From assembly GCF_009821115.1 (NCBI RefSeq), contig NZ_VYTY01000001.1:186001-250000 (forward strand): a stretch of 64,000 nucleotides of DNA, read 5' to 3'. The translations under genes were made by a program, and so were the position numbers. Within the stretch, counting starts at the first letter, position 1. Each line of letters opens with the position of its first letter. The stretch is from Nitrincola alkalisediminis. Its GTDB lineage: Bacteria; Pseudomonadota; Gammaproteobacteria; Pseudomonadales; Balneatricaceae. The notes beneath the pieces were generated by a model, which was given only the letters and a program-made list of their open reading frames with translations, had not been told where the DNA came from and did not search any database. Positions 52,444-62,760 of the stretch are shown here, in pieces.

Positions 52444-53313
52444 ATGAAACGAACTATGAATCACATGCTTGCTTCTGTTGACCAAGGTGCAGATGAACTC
52501 TTGGTGTCGAATCCTTGGCGAGATTTGCGTCGTTTTACCGACGCTAGAATCGGTCTTGGGCGTGCAGGGGTGAGTATTCCCACTCAAGAATTATTGGCTT
52601 TTCAGTTAGCGCATGCCAAAGCACAAGATGCGGTGCACACTCCATTGAATATTGGCCAGCTGATCAAGGATTTAAGCGCAATAAAGAGTGACTGTGCTCA
52701 GCCACCTCTATCGTTACGAAGCCGTGCAGAGAGTCGAAGTGTGTATTTACAGCGTCCTGATTATGGGCGTTTACTCCACCCTGACTCTGAACAGGTCTTA
52801 TTGGATTATCGAAACACGACATCTCAGTCCTATGATTTAGTGGTTGTGTTGGCAGATGGATTGTCAGCTTTAGCTATTCAAGAAAATGCGACTCCTTTTC
52901 TACAGCTCTTGTTGCCGCAATTGGCGCGAGGACCTATACCTTGGCGTATTGGGCCTGTGTGTATTGTTGAGCAGGGGCGGGTGGCCGTTGGTGATCCTGT
53001 CGGTGAAATACTGCGCGCTAAGTGCGTGATGCTGTTAGTGGGCGAGCGCCCAGGTTTGAGCTCGCCAGACAGTATGGGGTTATATCTCACTTGGTCTCCA
53101 AAGGCGGGATTAACCGATGCCTACCGAAACTGTATTTCCAATATCCGAGAGGCGGGGCTGAGTTATGAAGAGGCGAATCGAAAGGCGTTGTATTTGCTCA
53201 ACGAAGCGCGCAGGCAAGGTTTATCCGGCGTGCAGTTAAAAGATAGAACGGAAGATTTGGTGCTGACGAGTGATGAGGTTCGAGGAAATTTCTTAGTTTC
53301 AACAAAGGGTTAG
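52444..53313 (+). CDS. eutC: Ethanolamine ammonia-lyase small subunit
   Basis: This 289-residue partner of EutB contributes to the adenosylcobalamin-binding site. SNPWRDLRRFTDARIGLGRAG near the N-terminus and LVVVLADGLSALAI are characteristic, and the C-terminal part (GLSYEEANRKALYLLNEAR) is complete. It is probably translated with eutB. Confidence 0.96.
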   Translation: MKRTMNHMLASVDQGADELLVSNPWRDLRRFTDARIGLGRAGVSIPTQELLAFQLAHAKAQDAVHTPLNIGQLIKDLSAIKSDCAQPPLSLRSRAESRSVYLQRPDYGRLLHPDSEQVLLDYRNTTSQSYDLVVVLADGLSALAIQENATPFLQLLLPQLARGPIPWRIGPVCIVEQGRVAVGDPVGEILRAKCVMLLVGERPGLSSPDSMGLYLTWSPKAGLTDAYRNCISNIREAGLSYEEANRKALYLLNEARRQGLSGVQLKDRTEDLVLTSDEVRGNFLVSTKG

Positions 53314-53629
53314 TCGGTCTTCATTTAGGTGTGTTTTTTTAGGTTTTCTTGTCGTAATTGGTATTTATTTAAGAGTATTTTTCTATTATATAAGTGGTGC
53401 TGGACAATATCTCGTTAATTAAGAGTGTTTAAGAAAAGTAGGTGTTTCTATATATCTGTTTTTTAAGTATTAAATGTCCTTTCTATAGAAGAAAATAGTC
53501 TTATAGTCTTAAGTTTATAGCGCCTTTGTCGACTATAAAGCATCCACTATGAGGCCTATAATGGCCAACCATTCGGGGGAGCGCCCCACAACTTTTTCCT
53601 TTCCAAAAATAAACTTAAAGTGGTCTATT
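53314..53629 (+). other. 316-bp intergenic region upstream of nhaD
   Basis: This AT-rich gap follows eutC and ends in a structured segment at 53551-53597. An in-frame extension of NhaD into that segment is possible (ATG at 53561 with GAGG before it) but would add a polar stretch before the signal-like helix, so the region is read as untranslated leader. No other gene was seen. Confidence 0.5.
53551..53597 (+). promoter_or_regulatory. Structured leader upstream of nhaD
   Basis: Two small hairpins follow each other: GGCC-TATAAT-GGCC, then GGGG-GAGCG-CCCC, with a T run (CTTTTT) 5-6 bases later. This could be a cis-acting RNA element or a weak terminator in front of nhaD. It was not matched to any known riboswitch by eye. 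Confidence 0.35.
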
Positions 53630-55075
53630 ATGACTCAACTACGTCTTAAACAAGCGCTCATTCTTGTTATTGCTTTATGCCTAAGCGGAGGCGTTTACGC
53701 TGCTGCTGGGCCATTAGATCTTACCGCGACTCGCGCGGGTATCTTTACGTTAGTGATTTTTTTCTTGGCCTATGCCGTGGTCATGTGCGAAGAAAAAATC
53801 CACATGCGTAAATCTAAACCAGTATTAATTGCAGCCGGTATTATTTGGGCGGTGATTGGTTGGGTATATCTGAAAGAGGGCCTAGTGGGTGTTCCTGAGG
53901 ATGCTTTTCGCCATACGTTATTAGAGTTTTCGGAGTTGATGCTCTTTTTATTGGTGGCGATGACCTATATTAATGCCCTTGAAGAGCGAAGAGTATTTGA
54001 TGCTTTGCGTTCTTGGATGGTGCGTAAAGGGTTCAGTTTTAGAACTTTATTCTGGTTAACAGGATTTTTGTCGTTTTTTATCTCACCAATTGCGGACAAC
54101 TTAACCACAGCATTGCTGATGTGTGCCGTTGTAATGAAAGTGGCGGAAGGACACAACCGATTTATTAACTTATGTTGTATCAATATCGTGGTGGCGGCCA
54201 ATGCTGGTGGCGCATTTAGTCCTTTTGGCGATATTACAACCTTGATGGTATGGCAAGCAGGGCTTGTTAAGTTCAGCGAGTTTTTTGCCTTGTTCTTACC
54301 CTCTATGGTTAACTTTTTAATTCCTGCGGTCATCATGAGCTTGTTTGTTGAGAGCCAAAAGCCTACGGCGTCTGATGAAGAAGTGGAGCTTAAGCGTGGA
54401 GCAAGGCGGATACTGGCGCTATTCTTACTTACAATTGCCACGGCTGTTAGCTGTCACACATTGCTGCACCTTCCGCCAGTACTGGGGATGATGGTAGGTC
54501 TTGGTTACTTGCAATTCTTTGGCTATTTCTTGCGTATGACGCTGCCGAGTTCTTTAGCCAAAAAACGTTTGTTGGCGGAGCACGCAGGTGATAAAAAGCG
54601 TCTTGAGCGTTTAGGCAGCGTGGTGCCATTTGATGTCTTTAGTCGTGTAGCGCGAGCTGAATGGGATACCTTGTTATTCTTCTACGGCATTATTATGTGC
54701 GTTGGTGGGTTAGGTTTTATGGGGTATTTAGCGATGATGTCCGATATTCTCTACCTCCAATGGGATGCAACCTATGCCAACATTGCTTTGGGCGTCATTT
54801 CAGCCGTGATTGATAACATTCCGGTAATGTTTGCTGTTATTACTATGCAGCCAGATATGTCTCATGGACATTGGTTACTCATTACCCTAACGGCAGGTGT
54901 TGGTGGCAGTTTGCTGTCAGTCGGTTCTGCGGCAGGGGTGGCTTTAATGGGGCAGGCTCGCGGTATTTATACCTTTATGGGACATTTACGCTGGATGCCC
55001 GTCATTCTGCTGGGTTATGTGGCCAGCATACTTGTGCATCTTTGGTTAAATAAAGAACTGTTCAGCGTGTTCTAA
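53630..55075 (+). CDS. nhaD: NhaD family sodium/proton antiporter
   Basis: This inner-membrane antiporter of about 481 residues exports sodium in exchange for protons. It starts with a signal-like helix (LKQALILVIALCLSGGVYAAAG) and has 11-13 membrane segments. The NhaD core is present: ISPIADNLTTALLM, NAGGAFSPFGDITTLM and ISAVIDNIPVMFAVI. The ATG at 53630 is chosen because it starts the hydrophobic N-terminus. NhaD is common in marine and halophilic gammaproteobacteria. Confidence 0.93.
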   Translation: MTQLRLKQALILVIALCLSGGVYAAAGPLDLTATRAGIFTLVIFFLAYAVVMCEEKIHMRKSKPVLIAAGIIWAVIGWVYLKEGLVGVPEDAFRHTLLEFSELMLFLLVAMTYINALEERRVFDALRSWMVRKGFSFRTLFWLTGFLSFFISPIADNLTTALLMCAVVMKVAEGHNRFINLCCINIVVAANAGGAFSPFGDITTLMVWQAGLVKFSEFFALFLPSMVNFLIPAVIMSLFVESQKPTASDEEVELKRGARRILALFLLTIATAVSCHTLLHLPPVLGMMVGLGYLQFFGYFLRMTLPSSLAKKRLLAEHAGDKKRLERLGSVVPFDVFSRVARAEWDTLLFFYGIIMCVGGLGFMGYLAMMSDILYLQWDATYANIALGVISAVIDNIPVMFAVITMQPDMSHGHWLLITLTAGVGGSLLSVGSAAGVALMGQARGIYTFMGHLRWMPVILLGYVASILVHLWLNKELFSVF

Positions 55076-55082
55076 TGCATCA

Positions 55083-55102
55083 AGCGGAGGTCAATCTCCG
55101 CT
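55083..55102 (+). terminator. Hairpin after nhaD
   Basis: AGCGGAG and CTCCGCT arms with a 6-base loop lie 7 bases past the nhaD stop. No T tract follows, so termination is uncertain. Confidence 0.4.
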
Positions 55103-55179
55103 GAAGTAAGACTTGGGTGGAGGAGCATGGTAGTATATCACCTTGATTCAGGTGACTTGCGAGAGTGTAAATCCACACA

Positions 55180-57126
55180 ATGAGCTATCAGGTACTGGCA
55201 CGCAAATGGCGGCCAAAACAATTCAAAGAAATGGTGGGGCAAGAGCATGTTCTTAAGGCATTAATCAATGCGTTGGACAATGATCGGCTCCACCATGCCT
55301 ATCTTTTCACAGGGACCCGTGGGGTTGGTAAAACGTCGATTGCTCGTTTATTCGCAAAAGCGCTGAATTGTGAGCAGGGGGTGTCTTCTGAGCCATGTGG
55401 AGTGTGTACATCCTGTCGAGAAATAGCAGAAGGGCGCTTCGTCGATTTGATAGAGGTTGATGCAGCTTCACGAACGAAGGTTGAAGACACGCGCGAATTG
55501 CTGGAAAACGTACAATACGCCCCTAGTCATGGTCGCTTTAAAGTGTATCTCATCGACGAGGTGCACATGTTGTCGAATAGCTCGTTCAATGCGCTTTTAA
55601 AAACGCTTGAAGAGCCACCGGAGCATGTTAAGTTCCTGTTAGCGACGACAGACCCGCAAAAGTTACCGGTCACGGTGCTGTCGCGTTGTTTGCAATTTAA
55701 TTTAAAAAACCTCAGTCCTCAACGTATTGTTGAACATCTGAACTACGTCCTAAATCAAGAGTCCATAAGCTTCGATGAAACGGCCTTGTGGTTGCTTGCG
55801 CGCAGTGCCGAAGGGTCGATGCGTGATGCTCTGAGCTTAACGGATCAGGCGATTGCATTTGGTTCTGGGGTGGTAGGCGAGGCAGATGTCAGGTCGATGC
55901 TTGGTACGATTGATCATCGCTTGGTCTATCAACTTTTAGCATTTATCGCGCAACAAGATGTGCGCCAAGTGATCGGTACTTTGCAGTCGTTGTCGCAGTT
56001 TACACCGGACTATTTCACCTTATTGGGGGACTTAGTCAGCTTGTTGCATCGAGTTGCGTTGGCACAGATGCTGCCAGATGCGATTGACAACAGTTTGGGT
56101 GATCAACAGCAAGTGCTGGAATTAGCTCAGTTGATGAGCGCAGAAGATGTTCAGCTTTTTTATCAGATCGGCTTAATGGGGCGTAAAGACATGCCCTATG
56201 CTCCAGATTTGAAAGAAGGTTTAGAAATGGTCTTGTTGCGAATGCTGGCATTCAGGCCTGCGAGTGTGGCTGCAAGACCTGTGACACTGGCTGCTCAGCC
56301 ACTGGGCACGGTTGATAAGGGGCGGTCAGATGGAGTGGCGATGAATGAGGCCTCTCCGGTTTCCGCAGCCTCAAGTCCGGCGCCCCTGCCAAGTGTTCAG
56401 GCTCAGCCAGATCAGGTCGCAGTGAGCCGTGTGGTGCCTGAACTTAACAGGCCCATGCAAGAGGATGTACCGCCTTGGGAAGATGTTCCCGAGATCGCAT
56501 CGTCTGAGTCCAATGCAGAGTACGAGGTTGAGTCCACTCAAAAAAAGTCTGAACCCTTAGCTCAAGATAGGCCAGCCGCGCCCCAAGAGGATGAGCGCAT
56601 ATTGGTGAGTCAGCCATTGGAGAGCGCCGTTCGAGCTGAGGGACGTCCTAGTGTGGAAGAGCAAGAGCAAGAGGCTGCTCCTATAGAAGAGGCTGCACCG
56701 CAGCCAATGGGGCAGACGTATACACTTGCAGAATTGCGTCCCAATGACTGGGTGCACGTGTGTGCATCCATTGGTTTGACGGGGATGACTGAAAGTATTT
56801 GCCGAAATTTATCCCTAGAGCGGGTTGAAAATGATCAGCTTTGCTTTCATTATCCGCCGGAACAGGCTGCATTGTTAAATCCAACGCAGCAAGGGCGTAT
56901 TACAGATGCCCTTGCTGCGTATTTTGGAACAGGGGTGGGCGTGCAGTTTGTTCAGGCTGCGCAAACCTTAGAAACCCCTGCACAATACCGTTTACGCAAG
57001 CGCGCTGAGCGTCAAGCATTAGCCGTCAAATCATTACAAGACGACCCTATGGTCAAAACAATTTTACAGCAATTTTCGGCTTACCTAGATGAATCATCGG
57101 TGGTGCCGATCGAGCCAAACGAGTGA
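55180..57126 (+). CDS. dnaX: DNA polymerase III subunits tau and gamma
   Basis: The full frame gives tau (648 residues), the clamp-loader ATPase that also ties polymerase cores to the helicase. Walker A is GTRGVGKTS, the zinc module has CEQG and CGVCTSC, DEVHML is Walker B and the SRC motif is in VLSRCLQF. Domains I-III end near residue 370. A low-complexity acidic linker follows, then domain V near the C-terminus. A slippery heptamer in the linker (56541-56547) predicts a shorter gamma form of 457 residues. It is the first gene of a block continuing into ybaB and recR. Confidence 0.97.
   Translation: MSYQVLARKWRPKQFKEMVGQEHVLKALINALDNDRLHHAYLFTGTRGVGKTSIARLFAKALNCEQGVSSEPCGVCTSCREIAEGRFVDLIEVDAASRTKVEDTRELLENVQYAPSHGRFKVYLIDEVHMLSNSSFNALLKTLEEPPEHVKFLLATTDPQKLPVTVLSRCLQFNLKNLSPQRIVEHLNYVLNQESISFDETALWLLARSAEGSMRDALSLTDQAIAFGSGVVGEADVRSMLGTIDHRLVYQLLAFIAQQDVRQVIGTLQSLSQFTPDYFTLLGDLVSLLHRVALAQMLPDAIDNSLGDQQQVLELAQLMSAEDVQLFYQIGLMGRKDMPYAPDLKEGLEMVLLRMLAFRPASVAARPVTLAAQPLGTVDKGRSDGVAMNEASPVSAASSPAPLPSVQAQPDQVAVSRVVPELNRPMQEDVPPWEDVPEIASSESNAEYEVESTQKKSEPLAQDRPAAPQEDERILVSQPLESAVRAEGRPSVEEQEQEAAPIEEAAPQPMGQTYTLAELRPNDWVHVCASIGLTGMTESICRNLSLERVENDQLCFHYPPEQAALLNPTQQGRITDALAAYFGTGVGVQFVQAAQTLETPAQYRLRKRAERQALAVKSLQDDPMVKTILQQFSAYLDESSVVPIEPNE
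56541..56552 (+). promoter_or_regulatory. Programmed -1 frameshift site in dnaX
   Basis: The heptamer A-AAA-AAG is in the same phase as in E. coli dnaX (zero-frame codons CAA AAA AAG). After a -1 slip the next codons are GTC and TGA, so translation stops at once and yields gamma. A GAGG at 56524-56527 lies 13 bases upstream and could act as the SD-like stimulator. A clean downstream hairpin was not obvious. Confidence 0.75.
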
Positions 57127-57136
57127 GGAAAAAAGC

Positions 57137-57460
57137 ATGATGAAGAATATGGGGAACCTGATGAAGCAGGCCCAAAAAATGCAAGAAGAAATGCAGCGAG
57201 CTCAGGAAGAAATTGCAAAAGCTGAGGTCAAAGGTGAGTCAGGGGCAGGTCTTGTAAGTATTGTCATGAATGGCCGTCACGATGTTAAAAGCGTGAGCAT
57301 TGATGATAGTTTGATGGAAGAAGACAAAGAAATACTGGAAGACCTGATCGCAGCGGCGGTGAATGATGCCGTCAGAAAAGTTGAACAGAGCACGCAGGAG
57401 CGTATGGCGAAAGTCACAGGTGGTATGGGAATTCCACCTGGATTTAAAATGCCGTTCTAA
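57137..57460 (+). CDS. ybaB: YbaB/EbfC family nucleoid-associated protein
   Basis: This 107-residue DNA-binding protein forms a tweezer-like dimer. The first helix ([21 protein letters not shown]) and the central [19 protein letters not shown] are characteristic. The ATG at 57137, with TGAGG just upstream, lies 10 bases after the dnaX stop. It sits between dnaX and recR as in most gammaproteobacteria. Confidence 0.96.
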   Translation: MMKNMGNLMKQAQKMQEEMQRAQEEIAKAEVKGESGAGLVSIVMNGRHDVKSVSIDDSLMEEDKEILEDLIAAAVNDAVRKVEQSTQERMAKVTGGMGIPPGFKMPF

Positions 57461-57462
57461 AT

Positions 57463-58074
57463 ATGTCGTTTAGTCCCTTATTACAGCAGTTGATCACGGC
57501 ATTGCGATGCTTGCCTGGGGTTGGGCCAAAATCGGCCCAGCGCATGGCCTTGCACTTGTTAGAGCGTGAAAGAGACAGTGCGCGTCATTTGGCAAATGCA
57601 TTGCATGAAGCCGTTGAAAAAATAGGTGAGTGTCAAGTCTGTCACACCCTATCTGAAACGCCTGTGTGCGATATTTGCGCGGATGATACGCGTGATAAAC
57701 AAGTTATGTGCGTTCTTGAATCGCCTGTCGATTTGATTGCAATTGAGCAAACAGGTGGCTTCCGAGGCATCTACTTTGTCCTGAAAGGCCATTTGTCGCC
57801 TATTGATGGCATAGGACCTGATGACTTAGGTATTGGGCATTTGTTGGAGCGAGTGGCCAATGAAGGGGTTAAGGAATTAATCTTGGCAACCAATCCCAAT
57901 GTTGAGGGAGAGGCAACGGCACACTTTATTGCTGCCCAAATACGTGATGCAAATGTCAGAGTGAGCCGTATTGCTCACGGTGTTCCTGTGGGCGGCGAGT
58001 TAGAATTTGTGGATGGCGGAACACTGGCGCATGCATTAGCAGGGCGACGTACATTACAACGAGATATTAAATGA
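57463..58074 (+). CDS. recR: Recombination mediator protein RecR
   Basis: This 203-residue partner of RecF/RecO loads RecA at gaps. It has the HhH ([15 protein letters not shown]), the four-Cys zinc finger ([16 protein letters not shown]) and the Toprim domain ([14 protein letters not shown]). It begins 2 bases after ybaB and overlaps rnd by 4 bases (ATGA). Confidence 0.97.
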   Translation: MSFSPLLQQLITALRCLPGVGPKSAQRMALHLLERERDSARHLANALHEAVEKIGECQVCHTLSETPVCDICADDTRDKQVMCVLESPVDLIAIEQTGGFRGIYFVLKGHLSPIDGIGPDDLGIGHLLERVANEGVKELILATNPNVEGEATAHFIAAQIRDANVRVSRIAHGVPVGGELEFVDGGTLAHALAGRRTLQRDIK

Positions 58075-59258
58075 CAATAGAACCTGTCGAACAGCCGTAT
58101 CCTTTGCTTGATGCTGGCGCTGCTCAGCCTATTTGGGTTACAGATCAGCGAGCATTGGTTGAGCTTTGTGAACAGTGGTCACAAGAACCTTTGTTGACAA
58201 TCGATACAGAGTTTATTCGTTTTGATACGTTTTACCCTGTACCGGGCCTGATTCAATTGGCCGATCGTCAGCATTGCTATTTGATTGATCCTTTAGCAAT
58301 CGACGATATGAGTGCCTTGATTGCATTGCTGGTGAATCCCGCTGTGTTGAAGGTTTTTCATGCCTGCAGCGAGGACTTAGAGCTCTTTCGCAACAGTTAC
58401 GGTGTTGTTCCTGCGCCTTTATTTGATACGCAAATTGCGGCAGCATTTGCGAATTGGGGATTTAGTATGGGGCTGCAGCGTTTGGTTAAGCATGCTCTCA
58501 ACATTGACTTGGGTAAAGCGCAAACAACCTCGGATTGGTTGCAGCGTCCCTTAACGCCGGAGCAGGTGCATTATGCGGCCTTAGATGTTGCTTACTTGGG
58601 CAATATTGCAGTCCGTTTAATGCATGAGTTACAGCAGTTGGGGCGTTTGGATTGGGTGCTCGAAGAGAGCGCGTTGTTAGCGGACTCTTCTCGTGATGCA
58701 GACCCATCGGGTCAGGAGTATTACCGACGCTTTACACAACTGAACGTTAACTCGGACGAAGCCTTGGCCGCTTGTCGTGATCTTGCTGCCTGGCGTGAGC
58801 AGGCTTGCCGAGCACGTAACCTTTGTCGGCCAAAAGTTCTGCGTAATGAGGTCATCTTGGACATTATCCAGCAATGGCCATCGACATTGGAGGAGTTGAG
58901 TGCAATTAAGGATATGCGCAGAAGTGCCGTGCAAGAAGATGGTCAGGCTATTTTGGCGATTTTGAAAGACGCAAAGGTTTCGGCTGAAGCAAATCCACCG
59001 AAGCCAATCCATTTGCCAGCTCATGTATATCGAAGCAAAGAGCTAAAGAAGTTGTTGAGTCTTGCGCGCGAAGTGGCAAAGCGCGAAAACATTCTGCCGG
59101 AGCTCATCGCTCGGCGTAAAGATGTAGAAAAATTAATTAATTCGCAGAGTGAAGAGGGGGCGTATCGATTGCCCCGCACTTTGGTGGGTTGGCGTAAAGC
59201 ACTCGTCGGTGATTTGATGCTAAGTCGTCTGCAAAGTTTTGATAATGAGAGTGATTGA
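58071..59258 (+). CDS. rnd: Ribonuclease D
   Basis: This 395-residue 3'-5' exoribonuclease trims tRNA precursors. The DnaQ-type residues are intact: TIDTEFIRF (DxE), [11 protein letters not shown], and the Tyr/Asp of motif III in [10 protein letters not shown]. An HRDC domain follows ([25 protein letters not shown]). Its start overlaps the recR stop by 4 bases. Confidence 0.96.
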   Translation: MTIEPVEQPYPLLDAGAAQPIWVTDQRALVELCEQWSQEPLLTIDTEFIRFDTFYPVPGLIQLADRQHCYLIDPLAIDDMSALIALLVNPAVLKVFHACSEDLELFRNSYGVVPAPLFDTQIAAAFANWGFSMGLQRLVKHALNIDLGKAQTTSDWLQRPLTPEQVHYAALDVAYLGNIAVRLMHELQQLGRLDWVLEESALLADSSRDADPSGQEYYRRFTQLNVNSDEALAACRDLAAWREQACRARNLCRPKVLRNEVILDIIQQWPSTLEELSAIKDMRRSAVQEDGQAILAILKDAKVSAEANPPKPIHLPAHVYRSKELKKLLSLAREVAKRENILPELIARRKDVEKLINSQSEEGAYRLPRTLVGWRKALVGDLMLSRLQSFDNESD

Positions 59259-59260
59259 AA

Positions 59261-59548
59261 ATGTTGATCTGTTCGATCTACCGTAGTTCGCGTAAAGATG
59301 AAATGTATTTGTATGTGGACAAGCGCGATGGTTTAAAAAAAGTACCTGAAGTGCTGCTGGATAAGTTTGGAAAAGCCCAGCATGTGATGGATATGCCGAT
59401 GACAACTCAGCGTCAGCTGGCTAGGGTAGATGTTAACGATGTTTTAAGCTCGATTCAGGACAAAGGGTTTTTCTTGCAAATGCCTCCTCCTAAAGAGGAT
59501 TACCTGCTGGATTTGTTTCCGGACCGCCCTGAAACAGGGGTTAGATAA
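59261..59548 (+). CDS. ycgL: YcgL domain protein
   Basis: This 95-residue protein starts [20 protein letters not shown], the usual YcgL N-terminus, which favours the ATG at 59261 (a TTG 6 bases earlier is in frame). [18 protein letters not shown] is also conserved. Its role is unproven, but it is often encoded beside rnd, as here, where it begins 2 bases after the rnd stop. Confidence 0.94.
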   Translation: MLICSIYRSSRKDEMYLYVDKRDGLKKVPEVLLDKFGKAQHVMDMPMTTQRQLARVDVNDVLSSIQDKGFFLQMPPPKEDYLLDLFPDRPETGVR

Positions 59549-59550
59549 GC

Positions 59551-60012
59551 GTGGCGCAAGAGGTATTTTGGCGCCGTAAGACGCTGGCTGAGATGAGTCC
59601 GACTGAGTGGGAATCCTTATGCGATGGGTGTGCCTTGTGCTGTTTGCATAAGGTTGAAGATGAAGACACCGATGAGGTGTTTTACACCACAGTCGTGTGC
59701 CATTTGTTGAATGATGAAACCTGTCAGTGCACCCGCTATGCTGAACGGACGCAATTGGTTCCGATTTGTGTGCAATTAAAACCAGAAGACGTTGAAGCTT
59801 TTCATTGGTTACCACCCACATGTTCATATCGTTTGATTCATGAGGGTAAGGATTTACCTCATTGGCATCCATTGTTAACGGGCTCTCCAGACAGTGTGAT
59901 CGACGCACATGCTTCCGTTTTAAGTGTGTATGAAGTCAAAGATAATGAGATCGATGAGGATGATTTGGTTGATTATGTGATTGAAGAGGCCGTTTTCTTC
60001 CGCAGTCGATAA
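59551..60012 (+). CDS. ycgN: YcgN family cysteine-cluster protein
   Basis: This 153-residue protein starts at GTG and has the conserved Cys pattern of Ycg[13 protein letters not shown], then TVVCHLL, CQCTRY and PICVQL, with a later PTCSYRL. The cysteines probably bind a metal or Fe-S cluster (UPF0153/CxxCxxCC family). It lies 2 bases after ycgL and closes the block that starts with dnaX. Confidence 0.93.
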   Translation: MAQEVFWRRKTLAEMSPTEWESLCDGCALCCLHKVEDEDTDEVFYTTVVCHLLNDETCQCTRYAERTQLVPICVQLKPEDVEAFHWLPPTCSYRLIHEGKDLPHWHPLLTGSPDSVIDAHASVLSVYEVKDNEIDEDDLVDYVIEEAVFFRSR

Positions 60013-60050
60013 GTGCATCTGAGTCTTTATTGTATTGAGCATTAAAAACA

Positions 60051-60076
60051 AAAAAGGAGCCGAATGGCTCCTTTTT
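60051..60076. terminator. Bidirectional terminator between ycgN and rpsA
   Basis: AAAAAGGAGCC and GGCTCCTTTTT arms with a 4-base loop serve both convergent genes. Confidence 0.93.
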
Positions 60077-60105
60077 ATTGATCCAGAGGGATCGGATGTT
60101 AAAGA

Positions 60106-61788
60106 TTAGCTGTTTTGGTTAGCTAATTGTTGCTTGATCAAATCACCGATAGTGGTTGGACCTGCAACGTCAACTTCTTGATTGCGAACAGCGCTGATCG
60201 CAGCTTTCTCTTCAGCTTGGTCTTTCGCTTTGATTGACAAGCTGATTGCGCGGTTGCGACGATCGATGTTGATGATTTTAGCTTCAACTTTGTCGCCTTC
60301 TTTCAGAGCTGTTGTCGCATCTTCGATGCGGTCAGATGAAATTTCAGACACTTTTAGTTGAGCTTCAACGCCTTCGAGTAATTCGATAACAGCGGCTTTA
60401 GCGTCAACGCTCTTCACAACACCGTTAACAATCGCACCTTTCTCATGGCTTGCAACGAATTCAGCGAATGGATCGCTTTCTAGTTGCTTAACGCCTAAAG
60501 AAATGCGCTCTTTCTCAGCATCGATAGACAGGATAACGGCTTCAACTTCATCGCCTTTCTTGAATTGACGCAGAGCTGTTTCAGCATCGGCTTCCCAAGA
60601 AATGTCAGACATGTGAACCAGACCGTCAAGATCGTTGTCTAGACCCACGAAGATACCGAAGTCAGTGATTGTCTTGATGGTTCCACGAACCTTGTCACCT
60701 GCAGCGTACTGCTCAGAGAAGGTCACCCATGGATTTGCTGTGCACTGCTTGATACCTAAGGAGATACGGCGACGCTCTTCATCAACATCAAGGATCATCA
60801 CTTCAACTTCATCACCGATCTGAACGATCTTAGATGGGTGAATGTTTTTGTTTGTCCAAGACATTTCAGACACGTGAACCAAACCTTCTACACCGTCTTC
60901 GATAGATGCGAAGCAGCCGTAATCAGTCAGATTGGTAACACGAGCAGCGGTTTTGCTGCCAGCAGGGTAACGGTTTTTGATCGCTTCCCATGGATCTTCA
61001 GACAGTTGCTTCAGACCTAAAGAGATGCGGCCAGAATCTTTGTCAAACTTGATGATGCGAACAGAGATTTCATCACCTGGGTTCAGCATTTCGCTTGGGT
61101 GAGAAATGCGCTTCCACGCCATGTCTGTGATGTGCAATAGACCGTCAACACCACCTAAGTCGATGAACGCACCGTAGTTAGTCAGGTTCTTAACAAAACC
61201 TTTAACCACTTGGCCTTCATCCAGAGTTGCAAGCAACTCATCGCGTTGAGCACTGTTAGCTTCTTGCATAACGGCACGACGAGAAACAACGATGTTGTTA
61301 CGCTTTGGATCAAGCTTGATGAGTTTGAATTCAAGCTCTTTTCCTTCAAGGTGATCAACGTCGCGAACAGGGCGAACATCAACCAATGAACCTGGTAAGA
61401 AACCTTGAATGTTATTGATGCTAACCGTAAAGCCACCTTTGACTTTGCCAGAGATGTAACCTTTAACGGTTTCTTCAGCGTCAAATTTGCTCTGCAGAAC
61501 TTCCCACGCCTCTGAACGCTTAGCTTTTTCACGAGAAAGACGCGTTTCACCAAAGCCATCTTCAACGGCTTCGAGTGCGACTTTAACGGTATCGCCAATT
61601 TTGATTTCCAGTTCATTGTTGTCGTTCAGGAACTGTGAACGAGGAATGATGGCTTCAGATTTTAAACCCGCGTTAACGGTAACCCAGTCGCTGTCGATAT
61701 CAACGACTTCGCCCATCACCAAGGTGCCTGGAGTCATATCCAGAGAAAGTAGGGATTCTTCAAACAGATCAGCAAAGCTTTCGCTCAT
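60106..61788 (-). CDS. rpsA: 30S ribosomal protein S1
   Basis: This 560-residue protein has six S1 (OB-fold) repeats, with the typical [16 protein letters not shown] in the first and [10 protein letters not shown] and [10 protein letters not shown] in later ones. It unfolds mRNA leaders on the ribosome. The start is the usual [13 protein letters not shown]. In most gammaproteobacteria cmk precedes and ihfB follows rpsA; neither is here. A divergent or autoregulated promoter should lie in 61789-61978. Confidence 0.98.
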   Translation of the reverse strand: MSESFADLFEESLLSLDMTPGTLVMGEVVDIDSDWVTVNAGLKSEAIIPRSQFLNDNNELEIKIGDTVKVALEAVEDGFGETRLSREKAKRSEAWEVLQSKFDAEETVKGYISGKVKGGFTVSINNIQGFLPGSLVDVRPVRDVDHLEGKELEFKLIKLDPKRNNIVVSRRAVMQEANSAQRDELLATLDEGQVVKGFVKNLTNYGAFIDLGGVDGLLHITDMAWKRISHPSEMLNPGDEISVRIIKFDKDSGRISLGLKQLSEDPWEAIKNRYPAGSKTAARVTNLTDYGCFASIEDGVEGLVHVSEMSWTNKNIHPSKIVQIGDEVEVMILDVDEERRRISLGIKQCTANPWVTFSEQYAAGDKVRGTIKTITDFGIFVGLDNDLDGLVHMSDISWEADAETALRQFKKGDEVEAVILSIDAEKERISLGVKQLESDPFAEFVASHEKGAIVNGVVKSVDAKAAVIELLEGVEAQLKVSEISSDRIEDATTALKEGDKVEAKIINIDRRNRAISLSIKAKDQAEEKAAISAVRNQEVDVAGPTTIGDLIKQQLANQNS

Positions 61789-61978
61789 GAAATTGTCCTA
61801 TAGTTCGCTGCAGAATTGCAGCTTCCAGCCTGTAACGCCAGTTATACAGGGTCGGTTATCGTTAATATGAACAACAGGCACCTATGCTGGCGATGATACC
61901 TGCTTTCAAAAAAGAGAACGAATTATACAGCGACTGAAGGCCGCTGAACAGTATTTGAGCAATATATCTGCCGTGAGT

Positions 61979-62755
61979 CTAACGTAGATTGGGGAGCTCA
62001 TTTTGAAATTGTGTGCGAAGCTCTTGCTGGCAAGGTGGAAGTACGGTTTCTAAATCCTCCTGTAGCTCCTCTGGCAGGAGTGTTGTGTCGGGAGCATTAA
62101 AATAGGCGCGAATCAATTGCTCCTCACGCATGTTGTTCGCAGCAAGCTGCACCGCATCACCTACACAAAACATATAAGCAGGCAGATATTCCAATACTAA
62201 ACGTGTGCGCTGAGCGGAATCCAGCATCAGATGATTGGTCTCAACAAAACGTTTGTACTCCATAAGACCCGCAGCGGCCATGGTTTCTTGTCTGAATGGA
62301 CTGAAGCGGGCAACATCGGGAGACTGTTGCAAGTAAATTTGCAACATGCTGCCAACTCTCGAAAGCTCTTGGTTGAAGCTTTCAGGCGCGAAGTGCTCGT
62401 TAATTTTGAGTGATTCTTCAAGCCGAGCCACTTGTGCTTTTAGCGCTTCGATTTCTTTTTGCAAAACCTGATTTTCAGTAATCATCAAGTTTCGATCCCT
62501 AACCAACCCGTGCACAACACGCTCCCCAGGTGTTAGCTGTCCCGAGCCAAAGGTGGAGGGCAGTTGGGTTACGCCCAACGTACCGACAGAGACTTCGTCG
62601 GTCCTTGGGGCGCCTGTTAAATCAAAACCGAATTTTTCAAGATCAACGGTGTTGCGTTCGTGTTGTGACATCATTGTTAGATAAATGAAGAAACCCACGC
62701 CACCGAGCACAAGTAATAATACAACGCCTATAATTGCTGTGTTTTTAGCTGACAT
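61979..62755 (-). CDS. Unrecognised membrane-anchored coiled-coil protein
   Basis: I do not recognise this 258-residue protein. It has one N-terminal membrane helix (about 7-29), probably with the rest in the periplasm, a short coiled coil (about 90-118, NQVLQKEIEALKAQVARLEE) and a helical C-terminal region with two cysteines (FCVGD and PPCQQE) that could form a disulfide. Its gene starts 5 bases after prc ends, so it may be a partner or adaptor of that protease. Confidence 0.7.
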   Translation of the reverse strand: MSAKNTAIIGVVLLLVLGGVGFFIYLTMMSQHERNTVDLEKFGFDLTGAPRTDEVSVGTLGVTQLPSTFGSGQLTPGERVVHGLVRDRNLMITENQVLQKEIEALKAQVARLEESLKINEHFAPESFNQELSRVGSMLQIYLQQSPDVARFSPFRQETMAAAGLMEYKRFVETNHLMLDSAQRTRLVLEYLPAYMFCVGDAVQLAANNMREEQLIRAYFNAPDTTLLPEELQEDLETVLPPCQQELRTQFQNELPNLR

Positions 62756-62760
62756 GCTTG

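Noticed and set aside
53561-53629. N-terminal extension of NhaD starting at 53561
   Set aside because: It has an SD-like GAGG but would place about 23 polar residues before a signal-like helix; the extension overlaps hairpins that look like leader RNA. Kept as an alternative start only.
60635-61870. Plus-strand frames within rpsA and its upstream region
   Set aside because: They are antisense to the conserved S1 repeats and have no domain of their own.
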